Below are positions 10,270 through 18,199 of a stretch of DNA of 64,000 nucleotides, piece by piece (position 1 is the first letter of the stretch; each line of letters opens with the position of its first letter). A model generated the notes under the pieces. The model saw nothing but the letters and a program-made list of their open reading frames with translations, did no database searches and was not told the origin of the DNA. This DNA is from Roseiarcus sp963709185 (GTDB taxonomy: Bacteria > Pseudomonadota > Alphaproteobacteria > Rhizobiales > Beijerinckiaceae). The stretch lies in NCBI GenBank assembly GCA_963709185.1, contig CAVPVQ010000028.1, positions 558,001-622,000 of the forward strand, written 5' to 3'. The translations under genes were made by a program, and so were the position numbers.

Positions 10270-11228
10270 CGATCTTCCTGCGCCGCCATAGCCGGATCCT
10301 GATCGGTGGATTGGCGCTGGCCATTCTGTTCACGATTTACCTCGCCACCCATCCGCGCGGCGCCTCAATCTACGTGCTGACGATCTGGTCGAACCAGGGC
10401 CTGCTGCTGGCGCTCGCCGCGATCGCCCAGTTCTTCGTGGTGTTGGTGCGCGGCATCGATCTTTCGGTTGGTCCGACGGTGGCGCTGACCAATGTTGTGG
10501 CTTCCTTTCTCGTGCACGGCGAGCCCGTGCAGGTCGCGGTCGGAGTCGTCGCTTCGTTGTCGGTCGGCGTGTTGTGCGGGCTGGTGAACGGCGTCGCGGT
10601 GGTCTACGGACGGATGCAGCCGATCGTCGCGACGCTCGCCACCGCGAGCGTGATCTCGGGCGTCGCGCTGATGATGCGGCCAACGCCGGGCGGCGAGATC
10701 AACGACACCCTCTCTGACGCGCTGACCTACGATATCGGCGGCGTCCCGACCTCGATGATCGTCCTCCTCGTCGTGCTGGCGCTGATCACCGTCCCGCTGC
10801 GGCGTTCGCCGATCGGGCTGGCGCTGTATGCGATCGGCTCCTCCGAGCAATCCGCTTACATGACCGGCGCGCGCGTCGATCTCGTCAAGCTCGTCGCCTA
10901 TGCGGCGGGGGGGTTCTTTTCGGCGCTTGCCGGCCTCTACCTGTCGATGGTGACGCTCACCGGGGACGCCGGCGTCGCGCCGGCCTACACGCTCAATTCG
11001 ATCGCGGCGGTGGTGCTCGGGGGCGTTGCGCTCACCGGCGGCGTCGGCAGTCCGTTGGGCGCGGCGATCGGCGCCTTCGTTCTCAAGACCATCTCGTCGC
11101 TGATGTTCTTCTCCGGCTTGCCGCCGCTGGCGCAACCGTTCTTCGAAGGGTTGATCCTGGCGGTGGCGATCATGCTCGGGTCGCTTCAGGTTCTGCGCCT
11201 GCGCAGCCGCATCGAGGCGATCGAGTGA
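10266..11228 (+). CDS. Sugar ABC transporter permease (RbsC-like)
   Basis: A 320-residue inner-membrane protein with about nine or ten hydrophobic segments. It shows the family's conserved cytoplasmic loop: a FVVLVRGIDLSVG motif near the start and AVVLGGVALTGGVGSPLGA near the end. It overlaps the ATPase gene (ATGA) and the following permease gene (GTGA) by 4 nt each. Together with the next gene it should form a heterodimeric channel for the sugar delivered by the 7503 binding protein. Confidence 0.9.
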   Translation: MTIFLRRHSRILIGGLALAILFTIYLATHPRGASIYVLTIWSNQGLLLALAAIAQFFVVLVRGIDLSVGPTVALTNVVASFLVHGEPVQVAVGVVASLSVGVLCGLVNGVAVVYGRMQPIVATLATASVISGVALMMRPTPGGEINDTLSDALTYDIGGVPTSMIVLLVVLALITVPLRRSPIGLALYAIGSSEQSAYMTGARVDLVKLVAYAAGGFFSALAGLYLSMVTLTGDAGVAPAYTLNSIAAVVLGGVALTGGVGSPLGAAIGAFVLKTISSLMFFSGLPPLAQPFFEGLILAVAIMLGSLQVLRLRSRIEAIE

Positions 11229-12208
11229 GCGCCGATTCCTCGCCACGCGTCCGCGCATCGGCGATTGCCCTGTGGACGCGCGTCGACCCCGCGGTGCTGC
11301 TCGTCATCGTCGGATGTTTCGCCCTCCTCGGAGTCGGCGGGATGATCAATCCCGCCTTCCTGACCGCCAATTATCTGCTGCAGCAGTTCCAGATCGCGGC
11401 GTTCACCGGCATTATCGCGACCGGGGCGATGTTTGTGATCCTGCTCGGCCAGATCGATCTTTCCGTGCCGTGGGTGATCACCGGCACGGCGATCCTGACC
11501 ACCAGCCTCGAGGGAAGCGGCAACGCCGTCCTTGCGACGCTCGCTGTGCCCGCCGGACTGATCGCCGGGCTGCTGATCGGGCTGGTCAATGGCGTCGGCG
11601 TCGCCTTCTTCCGCATCCCGGCGGTGGTGTGGACGCTGGCGATCAATGCGATGCTGCTGGGCGCGTCGGTGTTCTACACCGGAGGGTTCAAGCCGCACGG
11701 CGTCGCGCCGCCCAGCGGCATCGTGCTTGCGCTCGGTTACACCTTCGGCTTGCCGAACGCGCTGCTGACCTGGCTCGCAGTCGGCGCCGTCGCGCTGTTC
11801 GTGCTGAACGGCACGGTCTATGGCGTGTATATGTACGCAATGGGAAATTCCCAGAAGGCCCTGCTTCTCGCGGGAGCGCGTGTGCGGCTGGTCACCGTCG
11901 CGACTTTCGGCCTCGCCGGCCTGCTGACCGCCTTCGGCGGATTCCTGCTGACCGGCTACGCCAACCAGGCCTATCAGGGGATGGGGGATGCGTTCCTCCT
12001 CCCGGTCATCACCGCGGTGGTGATCGGAGGCACCTCGATCCAGGGCGGGCGCGGCAGCTATGTCGGGACCTTTGCGGGGGCCTTGTTCATCACGTTCCTG
12101 TCGTCGATCCTGTCCGTCCTGCAAATTGGCGAGGCGGCCCGTCAGATCATTTTCGGGCTGATCATCATGGCCATGCTGCTGGCGCACCGAGAGCCGCGCG
12201 GCGCCTGA
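11225..12208 (+). CDS. Sugar ABC transporter permease (RbsC-like)
   Basis: A 327-residue membrane protein starting with GTG inside the stop of the previous permease. Conserved features are MFVILLGQIDLSVPWVITG, LLIGLVNGVGVAFFRIP and VVIGGTSIQGGRGSYVGTFAGAL. About ten transmembrane segments are visible. As the second permease of the cassette it probably pairs with the 10266 gene. Having two distinct permeases instead of one homodimer is common in polyol and pentose importers. Confidence 0.9.
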   Translation: MSADSSPRVRASAIALWTRVDPAVLLVIVGCFALLGVGGMINPAFLTANYLLQQFQIAAFTGIIATGAMFVILLGQIDLSVPWVITGTAILTTSLEGSGNAVLATLAVPAGLIAGLLIGLVNGVGVAFFRIPAVVWTLAINAMLLGASVFYTGGFKPHGVAPPSGIVLALGYTFGLPNALLTWLAVGAVALFVLNGTVYGVYMYAMGNSQKALLLAGARVRLVTVATFGLAGLLTAFGGFLLTGYANQAYQGMGDAFLLPVITAVVIGGTSIQGGRGSYVGTFAGALFITFLSSILSVLQIGEAARQIIFGLIIMAMLLAHREPRGA

Positions 12209-12361
12209 TGGCCGGCTTGCCGGCCGCGCCGGGAACCGACGCCGTCGCGTCGGAGGGATGGCGTCGCGATCGGTCAGGCGGCATGATCGAGCAAGCGATC
12301 CAGCGGGCGCCGGGTCGCCTTCGTTTCCGCCCGCGAGATCGGCGGTCCGGTGGAGGATTTC

Positions 12362-13156
12362 ATGTCAGAGGCTCCGGACGGTGCGCGCGCCATGAATCGG
12401 CTCGATGGCAGGACCGCGCTCGTCACCGGGGGCGCCGGCGGGATTGGCGTCGCGATCTGCGAGGCGCTTCTGCGCGGCGGGTGCCGCGTGTTCCTGCACG
12501 ATCTTCCTGCTTCCGACGGCGCGGCGAAGGCGGCGACCTTCAACGACAGATTCGGGGCGGGATCCGCTGCTTTCGCACCCGGCGACCTCAACGACCTGCC
12601 CCTTCTCAAGCGCGAGAGCGAAGCCCTCGTGGCGGCGGCTGGCGGCTTTGATTTTCTGGTCAACAATGCGGCGATTGATCCTGTCGCGCCAATCGAGGCC
12701 TATTCGCTCGAAGAATTCCTGAAGGTCCAGACGATCAACGCGCATGCCGCCTTCGTATTGTGCCAGGCGCTCGTCCCGTCGATGAAGCGTCGCGGGGCCG
12801 GCGCCATCGTGAACGTGATGAGCATTACGCTCTCCGGAGGTTGGACCGACAAGACGGCCTACGTCATGTCGAAAGGGGCGTTGCTCGGCCTCACGCGGTC
12901 GCTGGCTCGCGAACTCGGGCCTCACAATATCCGCGTCAACGCCGTGAGCCCCGGCGCCATCCCGACCGAACTCGAGCGCAAGCACTGGGGAAGCGACCGC
13001 GCGGCCTTCGATCGGCAGGTGATCGAACGGCAGTCGCTGCCGTTTCGCGCGGACGCCAAAGATGTCGCGGACGCTGTGCAATACCTTCTTTCCGCGGAAA
13101 GCCGTTTCGTCACCGGGCAGGAGCTGCACGTCAATGGCGGCTGGTATATGGGCTGA
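12362..13156 (+). CDS. Short-chain dehydrogenase/reductase (SDR)
   Basis: A 264-residue classical SDR. It has the Rossmann motif TGGAGGIG, NNAA in the fourth strand, a Ser...YVMSKGA catalytic pair (VNVMSITL then KTAYVMSKGAL) and VNAVSPGAI. The ATG at 12362 follows a GGAGGA site; an ATG at 12392 would still leave the NAD site intact. It lies 150 nt after the second permease on the same strand, so it probably oxidises the imported alcohol or sugar. A role as a polyol-phosphate dehydrogenase for the glucitol PTS 5 kb away cannot be excluded. Substrate is not predictable. Confidence 0.88.
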   Translation: MSEAPDGARAMNRLDGRTALVTGGAGGIGVAICEALLRGGCRVFLHDLPASDGAAKAATFNDRFGAGSAAFAPGDLNDLPLLKRESEALVAAAGGFDFLVNNAAIDPVAPIEAYSLEEFLKVQTINAHAAFVLCQALVPSMKRRGAGAIVNVMSITLSGGWTDKTAYVMSKGALLGLTRSLARELGPHNIRVNAVSPGAIPTELERKHWGSDRAAFDRQVIERQSLPFRADAKDVADAVQYLLSAESRFVTGQELHVNGGWYMG

Positions 13157-13211
13157 ACGGCCATCGCTTCGCGGCCAGTGTGTTCCCGGCTTTTTCCGGC
13201 GATTTCGATTA

Positions 13212-13261
13212 AATATTTCACTAAAATGCTGCGACATTTCCTAATCGGCCGCTGAAATATT
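13212..13261. repeat. Inverted repeat upstream of the 13327 gene
   Basis: AATATTTCA at 13212-13220 is an exact inverted copy of TGAAATATT at 13253-13261, 32 bases apart, in a short AT-rich island between the SDR gene and the small gene at 13327. It could be a pair of operator half-sites or part of the promoter; no function is shown. Confidence 0.3.
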
Positions 13262-13326
13262 GCTGATAGTGATCTGAACCGTCGGCGCTCCGAACCTGTC
13301 CGGGGGCGACAAAACGGCGGTTCGTC

Positions 13327-13587
13327 ATGTCCATTGTTCCGGTTGCCCTGGTTTCTCCCGAAGAGTTCGAGCGCGCCCGCGGCGTGATTCCAGAATTTTC
13401 CGACCAATATTGCTATGAGGATTGGCTGGACTGCCGCGAAGGCCTCTTCATGGGACTGGCGATGAGCGGCGTCAACTCGCGTTTGGTCAACGTCTCGCTC
13501 GAAAGCTTCCTGCATTGGTGCGCCGATCGCGAGGCGAAGCCGAGCGAATCGCTGCTCGACGATTTTGCTTTGGTCGACTTGCGGTAG
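13327..13587 (+). CDS. Small protein of unknown function
   Basis: An 86-residue acidic protein that I do not recognise. The ATG has no strong ribosome site, but the amino-acid composition is natural (EEFERARGVIPEFSDQYCYEDW, with several Trp and Cys) and unlike antisense shadow frames in this GC-rich DNA, which are Arg/Ala/Pro-rich. There is no signal peptide or membrane segment. It stands alone between the SDR gene and the acyltransferase-like gene, with an AT-rich promoter-like stretch and an inverted repeat upstream. Possible roles cannot be inferred. Confidence 0.6.
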   Translation: MSIVPVALVSPEEFERARGVIPEFSDQYCYEDWLDCREGLFMGLAMSGVNSRLVNVSLESFLHWCADREAKPSESLLDDFALVDLR

Positions 13588-14110
13588 CGCGCCCGATGGC
13601 GCGCCTCGACCTGCTGAAGGCCGAATCGCCGCCTTAAGCCCATCTCCCGCCTTGTGACGGCTCTCTCCAACGTTCCCTGCGCTTAGGCCTGTCTTTGATG
13701 CAGGCTGTTTCGCCCGCGTGCAACAGCAGCGAAGCGCGGCCAGAGTCATGGCCGCGAGCGGCGGCGTTCAACTTCGGCGCCTGGTTTTACTTGGGCCGCG
13801 GCGCGACAGGGCGGAGGGGGCAAGCGGCTCCTTTCAGCGACGGTCCACTGTCTGCGCAGAACTCGCGCGCCGACTGCGCACGGCTTCCGCTTGAGACATT
13901 GAGGCGAACCTTGTTAACCATCTTTCGAAGACATGCTTACCAATTGAACAACATAAGTGGTAAAATTTTAACCATCGATAGCAATCGTATTGGCGAACGC
14001 AAAATAGCGGCGACCCTTGCAAAAACAGCAGGAGTATGACCGATCCGCATCGCAAATATTCTTGTTGTTGAATTGAATATAGATGCTTCATTTTTAATTG
14101 GATCGGCGTT
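13588..14110. other. Intergenic region, partly AT-rich, no gene seen
   Basis: These 523 bases hold no convincing gene. The last 200 bases (13910-14110) are clearly lower in GC than the surroundings, and TTAACCAT occurs twice (near 13914 and 13968). This is probably the regulatory region of the acyltransferase-like gene, but no definite promoter boxes can be named. Confidence 0.5.
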
Positions 14111-14869
14111 TTGGCACAGAGCAGTTCCCTGGACTATCAAGCCAATCTCTTGCCTTCGCGATTCGCGGATCGGGTTCTTCGTCTCCTCGAGCGCGTCGAA
14201 TATCGGCGCGCCGAAAGCGAAGAAGACAAGGACGCGATCTACCGGCTGCGACACGACGCCTACATGCGAGAAGGCGCTATCGAGCCCACTGCGTCGCGTC
14301 GATTTTCCGATCCTTTCGACGAGGCCAGCAACGTCTGGATCGTCGGCATGTTCATCGACGGCGAGCTTGCCAGCTCAATTCGACTGCACGTCGCGGCGAC
14401 CCTGGATGCGCCGTTGCCCGCGCTCACTGTGTTTCCCGATATTCTCGAGCCCCGGCTGCGGCGGGGCCAGATCATTATCGATCCCACGCGGTTCGTGACC
14501 CGTCTGGATTTTTCCCGACGCTTTGCTGAAATGCCCTATTTGACCGTGCGGCCGGGTTGGATGGCGGGCGAGTTTTTCAAGGCGGACTTCATATTGGCGA
14601 CCATTCGCGCCGAGCACCGAGGCTATTATCGGCGGGTGTTCGGACACGAGGCGTGGTGCGCGGCTCGGGACTATCCGACGCTCAAAAAGCCGATCGCTTG
14701 CATGGGGTTGGACTATTTTGCGATGCGCGAGCGCGTGCAGCGGCGCTATCCGTTCTACCGATCGACCCTCGCCGAGCGAAGCGCGTTGTTCGCCCGTTCG
14801 TCCAACCCGACGGCGGCGGCGAGATCGGGCGCGATCGATTGGGACTCCAGCACTTCGGCTGCGGCCTGA
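14111..14869 (+). CDS. N-acyl amino acid synthase (FeeM-like, LuxI-related GNAT fold)
   Basis: A 252-residue protein resembling FeeM, which condenses an acyl-ACP with an amino acid and is structurally related to LuxI-type autoinducer synthases. Seen: an N-terminal RRAESEEDKDAIYRLRHDAYMREG segment typical of LuxI/FeeM folds (charged motif, Arg and Tyr conserved), WIVGMFIDGELASSIRLHV as central strands, RGQIIIDPTRFVT and EHRGYYRRVFGHEAW. The start is a TTG at 14111, the only reasonable initiator for the complete fold, and it has a poor ribosome site. It is monocistronic with a long AT-rich upstream region. The product is likely a diffusible or membrane-active N-acyl amino acid; no matching receptor gene lies in the window. 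Confidence 0.7.
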   Translation: MAQSSSLDYQANLLPSRFADRVLRLLERVEYRRAESEEDKDAIYRLRHDAYMREGAIEPTASRRFSDPFDEASNVWIVGMFIDGELASSIRLHVAATLDAPLPALTVFPDILEPRLRRGQIIIDPTRFVTRLDFSRRFAEMPYLTVRPGWMAGEFFKADFILATIRAEHRGYYRRVFGHEAWCAARDYPTLKKPIACMGLDYFAMRERVQRRYPFYRSTLAERSALFARSSNPTAAARSGAIDWDSSTSAAA

Positions 14870-15512
14870 TCCGCGGCGACGACGGGGCGCGGTCGTCAAT
14901 TGGACGGCGCGCGATCCCGGCCGGCGCCTGAAATCCTCCTGCGCCGATCGGCCCCAACGGCAGTCTGAGGCCAGCCTGCTGGCCTCATTCATCCGACCCG
15001 ACCATCGTTGTCGAGGCGGAACGCATTTTCCGCTCGCGCAACATGACGGTCGCAAAGCCCACTCGCTGTCGCGCTCTTCCTGGAAAAAATGGCTGGCGCC
15101 ACAAGCTTCGCAGGCAGACCGACAGACCCGCGCCGGTTGGCGGGAGTGGCGCCGAGCGCCGGAAGACTTCGTCTTGACGCCCGTCGATTTGCATTTCATG
15201 GTAAGGCGCGGCAACGACGTAAAATTGTAAAATCAATGATTTACGCGAACCATGGAGTGGTCGCTGACGGCCGGTACGAAGCCGTGCAAACCATCCATAC
15301 TTGTCCATTGAGAACCGTCGGCCCCCCGATCGACCGCGACGGTCGAGTCCGGCGATCCCTGTAAGGGCGAAGAACGTGATCTTTCATCAACAATCGTGGC
15401 GACCGGCCTCGCGTGAGAGGTTCAGATCTCGCGCAGCGGGCATGAACTTCCCGCGCGCGCCGCGCAAGCCTTCGCTGATCCCGGCGGGCGCCCGTTTCCG
15501 GGCGGTCGATCG
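14870..15512. other. Intergenic region without recognisable gene
   Basis: About 640 bases between the FeeM-like gene and the SorC-type regulator. Open frames here on both strands are Arg/Ala/Pro-rich shadows without homology I can recognise. There is a short AT-rich part at 15225-15245. No RNA gene or clear terminator was seen. Confidence 0.5.
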
Positions 15513-16559
15513 ATGGTGAAATCGCGGCAGGCGTCGGAGCAGATGAAGCCCACCTTCAAGAAATCCGGGCGCTTCGAGAAGGAGCCCTCGTTCTCCGGTC
15601 GACGATCGGCGCGACTGCGCCAGCGCGCCGCCTGGATGTATTACGTCGAGGAGATGACCCAGAACGCGATCGCCGATGCTCTCGGAGTCGGTCGCGTCAC
15701 CGTGGTCAGGCTTCTTTCGGAGGCGCGCGCGATGAACGAAGTGCGCATAACGCTGAGCCGCGACGTCGCCGAACTTTCGCGCCTCGAAATCGACCTGCAG
15801 AAAGCCTATGGAATCGCTGAGGCGGTGGTTGCGCCGCTTTCGGCCAGGGGCGCCGACCCGCGCGCGGCGATCGGCGCGGCGACCGGCCAGTACGTCTCGG
15901 ACATGCTCCGCCCCGACATGAAGATCGGCCTCGGCTGGGGCCAGACTCTGTTCCAGTCGCTCGGCTTCCTGAACGAGCGTCAGGTGCCGCGATTGTCGGT
16001 AGTCTCGCTGCTCGGCGGCATCACCCATGCCCGCCAGGCCAATCCGGCGGAGTTCGCGTGGCAGTTCTCGCGCATTTTTCTGGCCGACTGCTACCTGCTG
16101 GCGGCGCCGGCGATCGTCGACAGCGCGGCGACCAAGCAGACCCTGATCGAACGTTGCGGCCTGCGCGAGGTCTTTGACTTTTCGAAGTCTCTCGACGCCG
16201 TGGTGATGAGCGTCGGTCCGATGACGCCCGATTCGACGACCAAGCTCTTCGGCTTCATTTCCGACGCCGATCAGGACGAGTTGCGCGCGCGCGGCGCGGT
16301 CGGCGACATGTTGTTCAATTTCTTCGATCGTCACGGACGGCTCGTCGACCATCCGCTCAACGAGCGGGCGATGTCGATTCCGATCAGGATGCTCGCCGCC
16401 ACGCCCGCGCGCATTCTCGTCTCGGGGGGGCTGGACAAGGTCGAAGCGATGGTCGGGGCGATCAATCTCATTCGCCCGACGGTGATGATCACCGACGAAG
16501 CCACGGCGGAAGCGCTGCTTCGTCACGCCGCCGCTGCGCGGCCGCTGCGCACCGCCTGA
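15513..16559 (+). CDS. SorC/DeoR-type sugar-binding transcriptional regulator (EryD-like)
   Basis: A 348-residue regulator. Residues about 35-75 form the helix-turn-helix (RQRAAWMYYVEEMTQNAIADALG, then RVTVVRLLSEAR); the remainder is a SorC-type effector domain that resembles sugar isomerases, with KIGLGWGQTLFQSL, VSLLGGITHA and ARILVSGGLDKVEAMVGAI. Such proteins (SorC, EryD, DalR) respond to polyols or phosphorylated sugars. It converges with the glucitol-PTS operon on the other strand and is the only regulator of this kind nearby, so it probably controls that operon. The ATG at 15513 gives an N-terminal extension; the ATG at 15543 is an alternative. Confidence 0.85.
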   Translation: MVKSRQASEQMKPTFKKSGRFEKEPSFSGRRSARLRQRAAWMYYVEEMTQNAIADALGVGRVTVVRLLSEARAMNEVRITLSRDVAELSRLEIDLQKAYGIAEAVVAPLSARGADPRAAIGAATGQYVSDMLRPDMKIGLGWGQTLFQSLGFLNERQVPRLSVVSLLGGITHARQANPAEFAWQFSRIFLADCYLLAAPAIVDSAATKQTLIERCGLREVFDFSKSLDAVVMSVGPMTPDSTTKLFGFISDADQDELRARGAVGDMLFNFFDRHGRLVDHPLNERAMSIPIRMLAATPARILVSGGLDKVEAMVGAINLIRPTVMITDEATAEALLRHAAAARPLRTA

Positions 16560-16589
16560 CAGGCAAGGCCAGCCCAGTCCGCGGACGCC

Positions 16590-17387
16590 TTACGGCAGGA
16601 ATGGCAGGACCGCCGAGAATTGAGCCGCCAGCGCGCCGACAGGATCGCGCGCACGCAGGGCGGCGCTGAAGCGGTCAAACCGGGCGTCGACGACCAGATC
16701 GGCCTCTGTGATTATTGCCTTGCGGTCCAGTTCCTCGGCGTCGCGGCGCAGCGAGACGATCGCCGTCGCCAGACCCATGACGGAAAAGCAATAGGCGTTG
16801 GGCGAGACCAGAAGGTGCTTCGGGATCATCCTGCCGGCTGGATCGATGTCCAGTTCCTTGATCGGACGTTGCGCGACGAGTTCACAAGTGATCGCCGCGC
16901 AAAGGCGCGTGATCCGCTCGTCTCGCGCGGCGTCCCGCGGCGCGCCCCTGGCGTCGACCACCGACCAGATCAGATCGCTGTGGCGCAGCAGCAGCGCCGC
17001 GCGCGCTTCGTCGATCGCCTGTTCAAAAGCCAGGAATTCCCGGGCGCCGAATTTCCGCATCAACGCCTTGAGCATCGAATAGAAGGCGCGCGTGAAGACT
17101 CGCCCGAGCGTCGCCTCGTTGTCCGGATGGCCAAAATAGGCGTCGACGGGCGCGGGAAACGACCGGGACGAGACGCTTTCGCCTTTGTCGGCAAGAAGCG
17201 TCGACGCGGCCGCTTCAACCTCCGTGAACATCGCGTCGGCGATGAGGGCGACCGGCCGCGAAATCTCGTAGAGGCCGCGCTCGACGCCGTGCAACGCATC
17301 GCCGTGCTCATTGCGCCGCACACGATAGCGCGCGCTGCGGATCTGGTCCTTGATCGACAAGACGACGAATTCGGAAAATCTGCTCAT
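16590..17387 (-). CDS. Unrecognised protein at the end of the glucitol PTS operon
   Basis: A 265-residue soluble protein that I do not recognise. There is no signal peptide or membrane segment. Notable parts are PVDAYFGHPDNEATLGRVF, a Leu/Lys/Arg-rich helix (FYSMLKALMRKFGAREFLAF), RHSDLIWSVVDARG and a C-terminal segment rich in Ala and Phe ending SAVLPFLP. It follows the HAD phosphatase gene by 53 nt on the same strand and is last in the PTS operon, which ties its role to uptake or processing of the PTS sugar. It could be an isomerase, epimerase or regulatory partner; nothing in the sequence decides. Composition fits a real gene, and the convergent regulator gene ends 30 nt away. Confidence 0.7.
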   Translation of the reverse strand: MSRFSEFVVLSIKDQIRSARYRVRRNEHGDALHGVERGLYEISRPVALIADAMFTEVEAAASTLLADKGESVSSRSFPAPVDAYFGHPDNEATLGRVFTRAFYSMLKALMRKFGAREFLAFEQAIDEARAALLLRHSDLIWSVVDARGAPRDAARDERITRLCAAITCELVAQRPIKELDIDPAGRMIPKHLLVSPNAYCFSVMGLATAIVSLRRDAEELDRKAIITEADLVVDARFDRFSAALRARDPVGALAAQFSAVLPFLP

Positions 17388-17440
17388 CAGCGGTCAGTTC
17401 GGCCTCGTCGGACCCCACACCGTGATATCCTGCCACAAAA

Positions 17441-18199
17441 TCATTTGGAAATCGACCGCGTCCTGGCGAGCCATCTCGCCACGCTCGACCAGCGCGGCGT
17501 GACGAAAGTCGCGCCGGCTTCGCGCAGCGCCGCGCCGTGTCCACGGCCGATATGCTGGCCGCCGAGGAAGCCGACCACGCGCATCCCGGCGGCGATGGCT
17601 CCCTGCACGCCCGCCAGCGAATCCTCGATGACGACGCTTCGGGCCGGATCGGCCGCCATCGCCTTGGCGGCGTGCAGGAAGATATCCGGCGCCGGCTTGC
17701 CATTCGCGACCTGATGCGTGCTGAAGATCGCATCGCCGAAATAGCGGTCAAGCCCGGTCAGCTCGAGGCTCAGCCGAATGCGTTCGACATGCGAGGAAGA
17801 AGCGACGCAGCGCGCGATGTCGAGCCGATCGAGGAATGCCGCGAGACCAGGCGTCGGCTGAAGCTCGGCCTCGAACAGGGCTCGCGTGCGCGGCCACAGT
17901 CGCGCGATCGCGTCGACCCCGATTTGCCGACCGGTGGCGGCGGCGATGCGGGCGATGATGTCCGCCTGCTTCAGCCCGATCGAGCTTTCGAGAACGCCCG
18001 CCGGGATGTCGACGCCGATTTCCTGGAGCACCGCCCGGAAGCCGCGCCCCGACAGGACCTCGCTGTCGACCAATACGCCGTCGCAATCGAAAATGACGAG
18101 GTCGCAGGCATGAGCCGCCGCCGCCGTTGGCGCTGCGAGAACTTTCGACGGTCCGGCTCGACGGCGAGAGGGAGCGGCTTTCAAATCTCGGCGATGCAT
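17441..18199 (-). CDS. HAD-superfamily phosphatase (beta-phosphoglucomutase-like)
   Basis: A 252-residue HAD hydrolase of the subfamily that contains small sugar phosphatases. Motif I is DLVIFDCDGVLVDSE, with the nucleophile and general acid Asp residues; motif II is VASSSHVERI; motif III/IV is GKPAPDIFLHAAKAM then SVVIEDSLAGVQGAIAAGM. The ATG at 18199 lies inside the end of the HPr-EI gene (19-nt overlap), so translation is coupled. Residues 1-30 are a poorly conserved Arg/Ala-rich extension, so a later start is possible. Within a glucitol PTS operon it could dephosphorylate the imported polyol phosphate or a toxic by-product; that is inference. Confidence 0.85.
   Translation of the reverse strand: MHRRDLKAAPSRRRAGPSKVLAAPTAAAAHACDLVIFDCDGVLVDSEVLSGRGFRAVLQEIGVDIPAGVLESSIGLKQADIIARIAAATGRQIGVDAIARLWPRTRALFEAELQPTPGLAAFLDRLDIARCVASSSHVERIRLSLELTGLDRYFGDAIFSTHQVANGKPAPDIFLHAAKAMAADPARSVVIEDSLAGVQGAIAAGMRVVGFLGGQHIGRGHGAALREAGATFVTPRWSSVARWLARTRSISK

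Noticed and set aside
13695..14039. Possible 114-aa gene in the AT-rich region
   Set aside because: Composition changes abruptly in the middle, there is no ribosome site and no motif; more likely regulatory DNA.
14718..15230. Possible 170-aa gene after the FeeM-like gene
   Set aside because: Its first part is antiphase to the FeeM-like gene and the rest is Arg/Ser-rich without motifs or a ribosome site.
16590..17387. Assignment of the unrecognised PTS-operon protein as a mannitol repressor (MltR/MtlR)
   Set aside because: Recalled MltR-type sequence features do not match this protein; only the PTS context suggested it.
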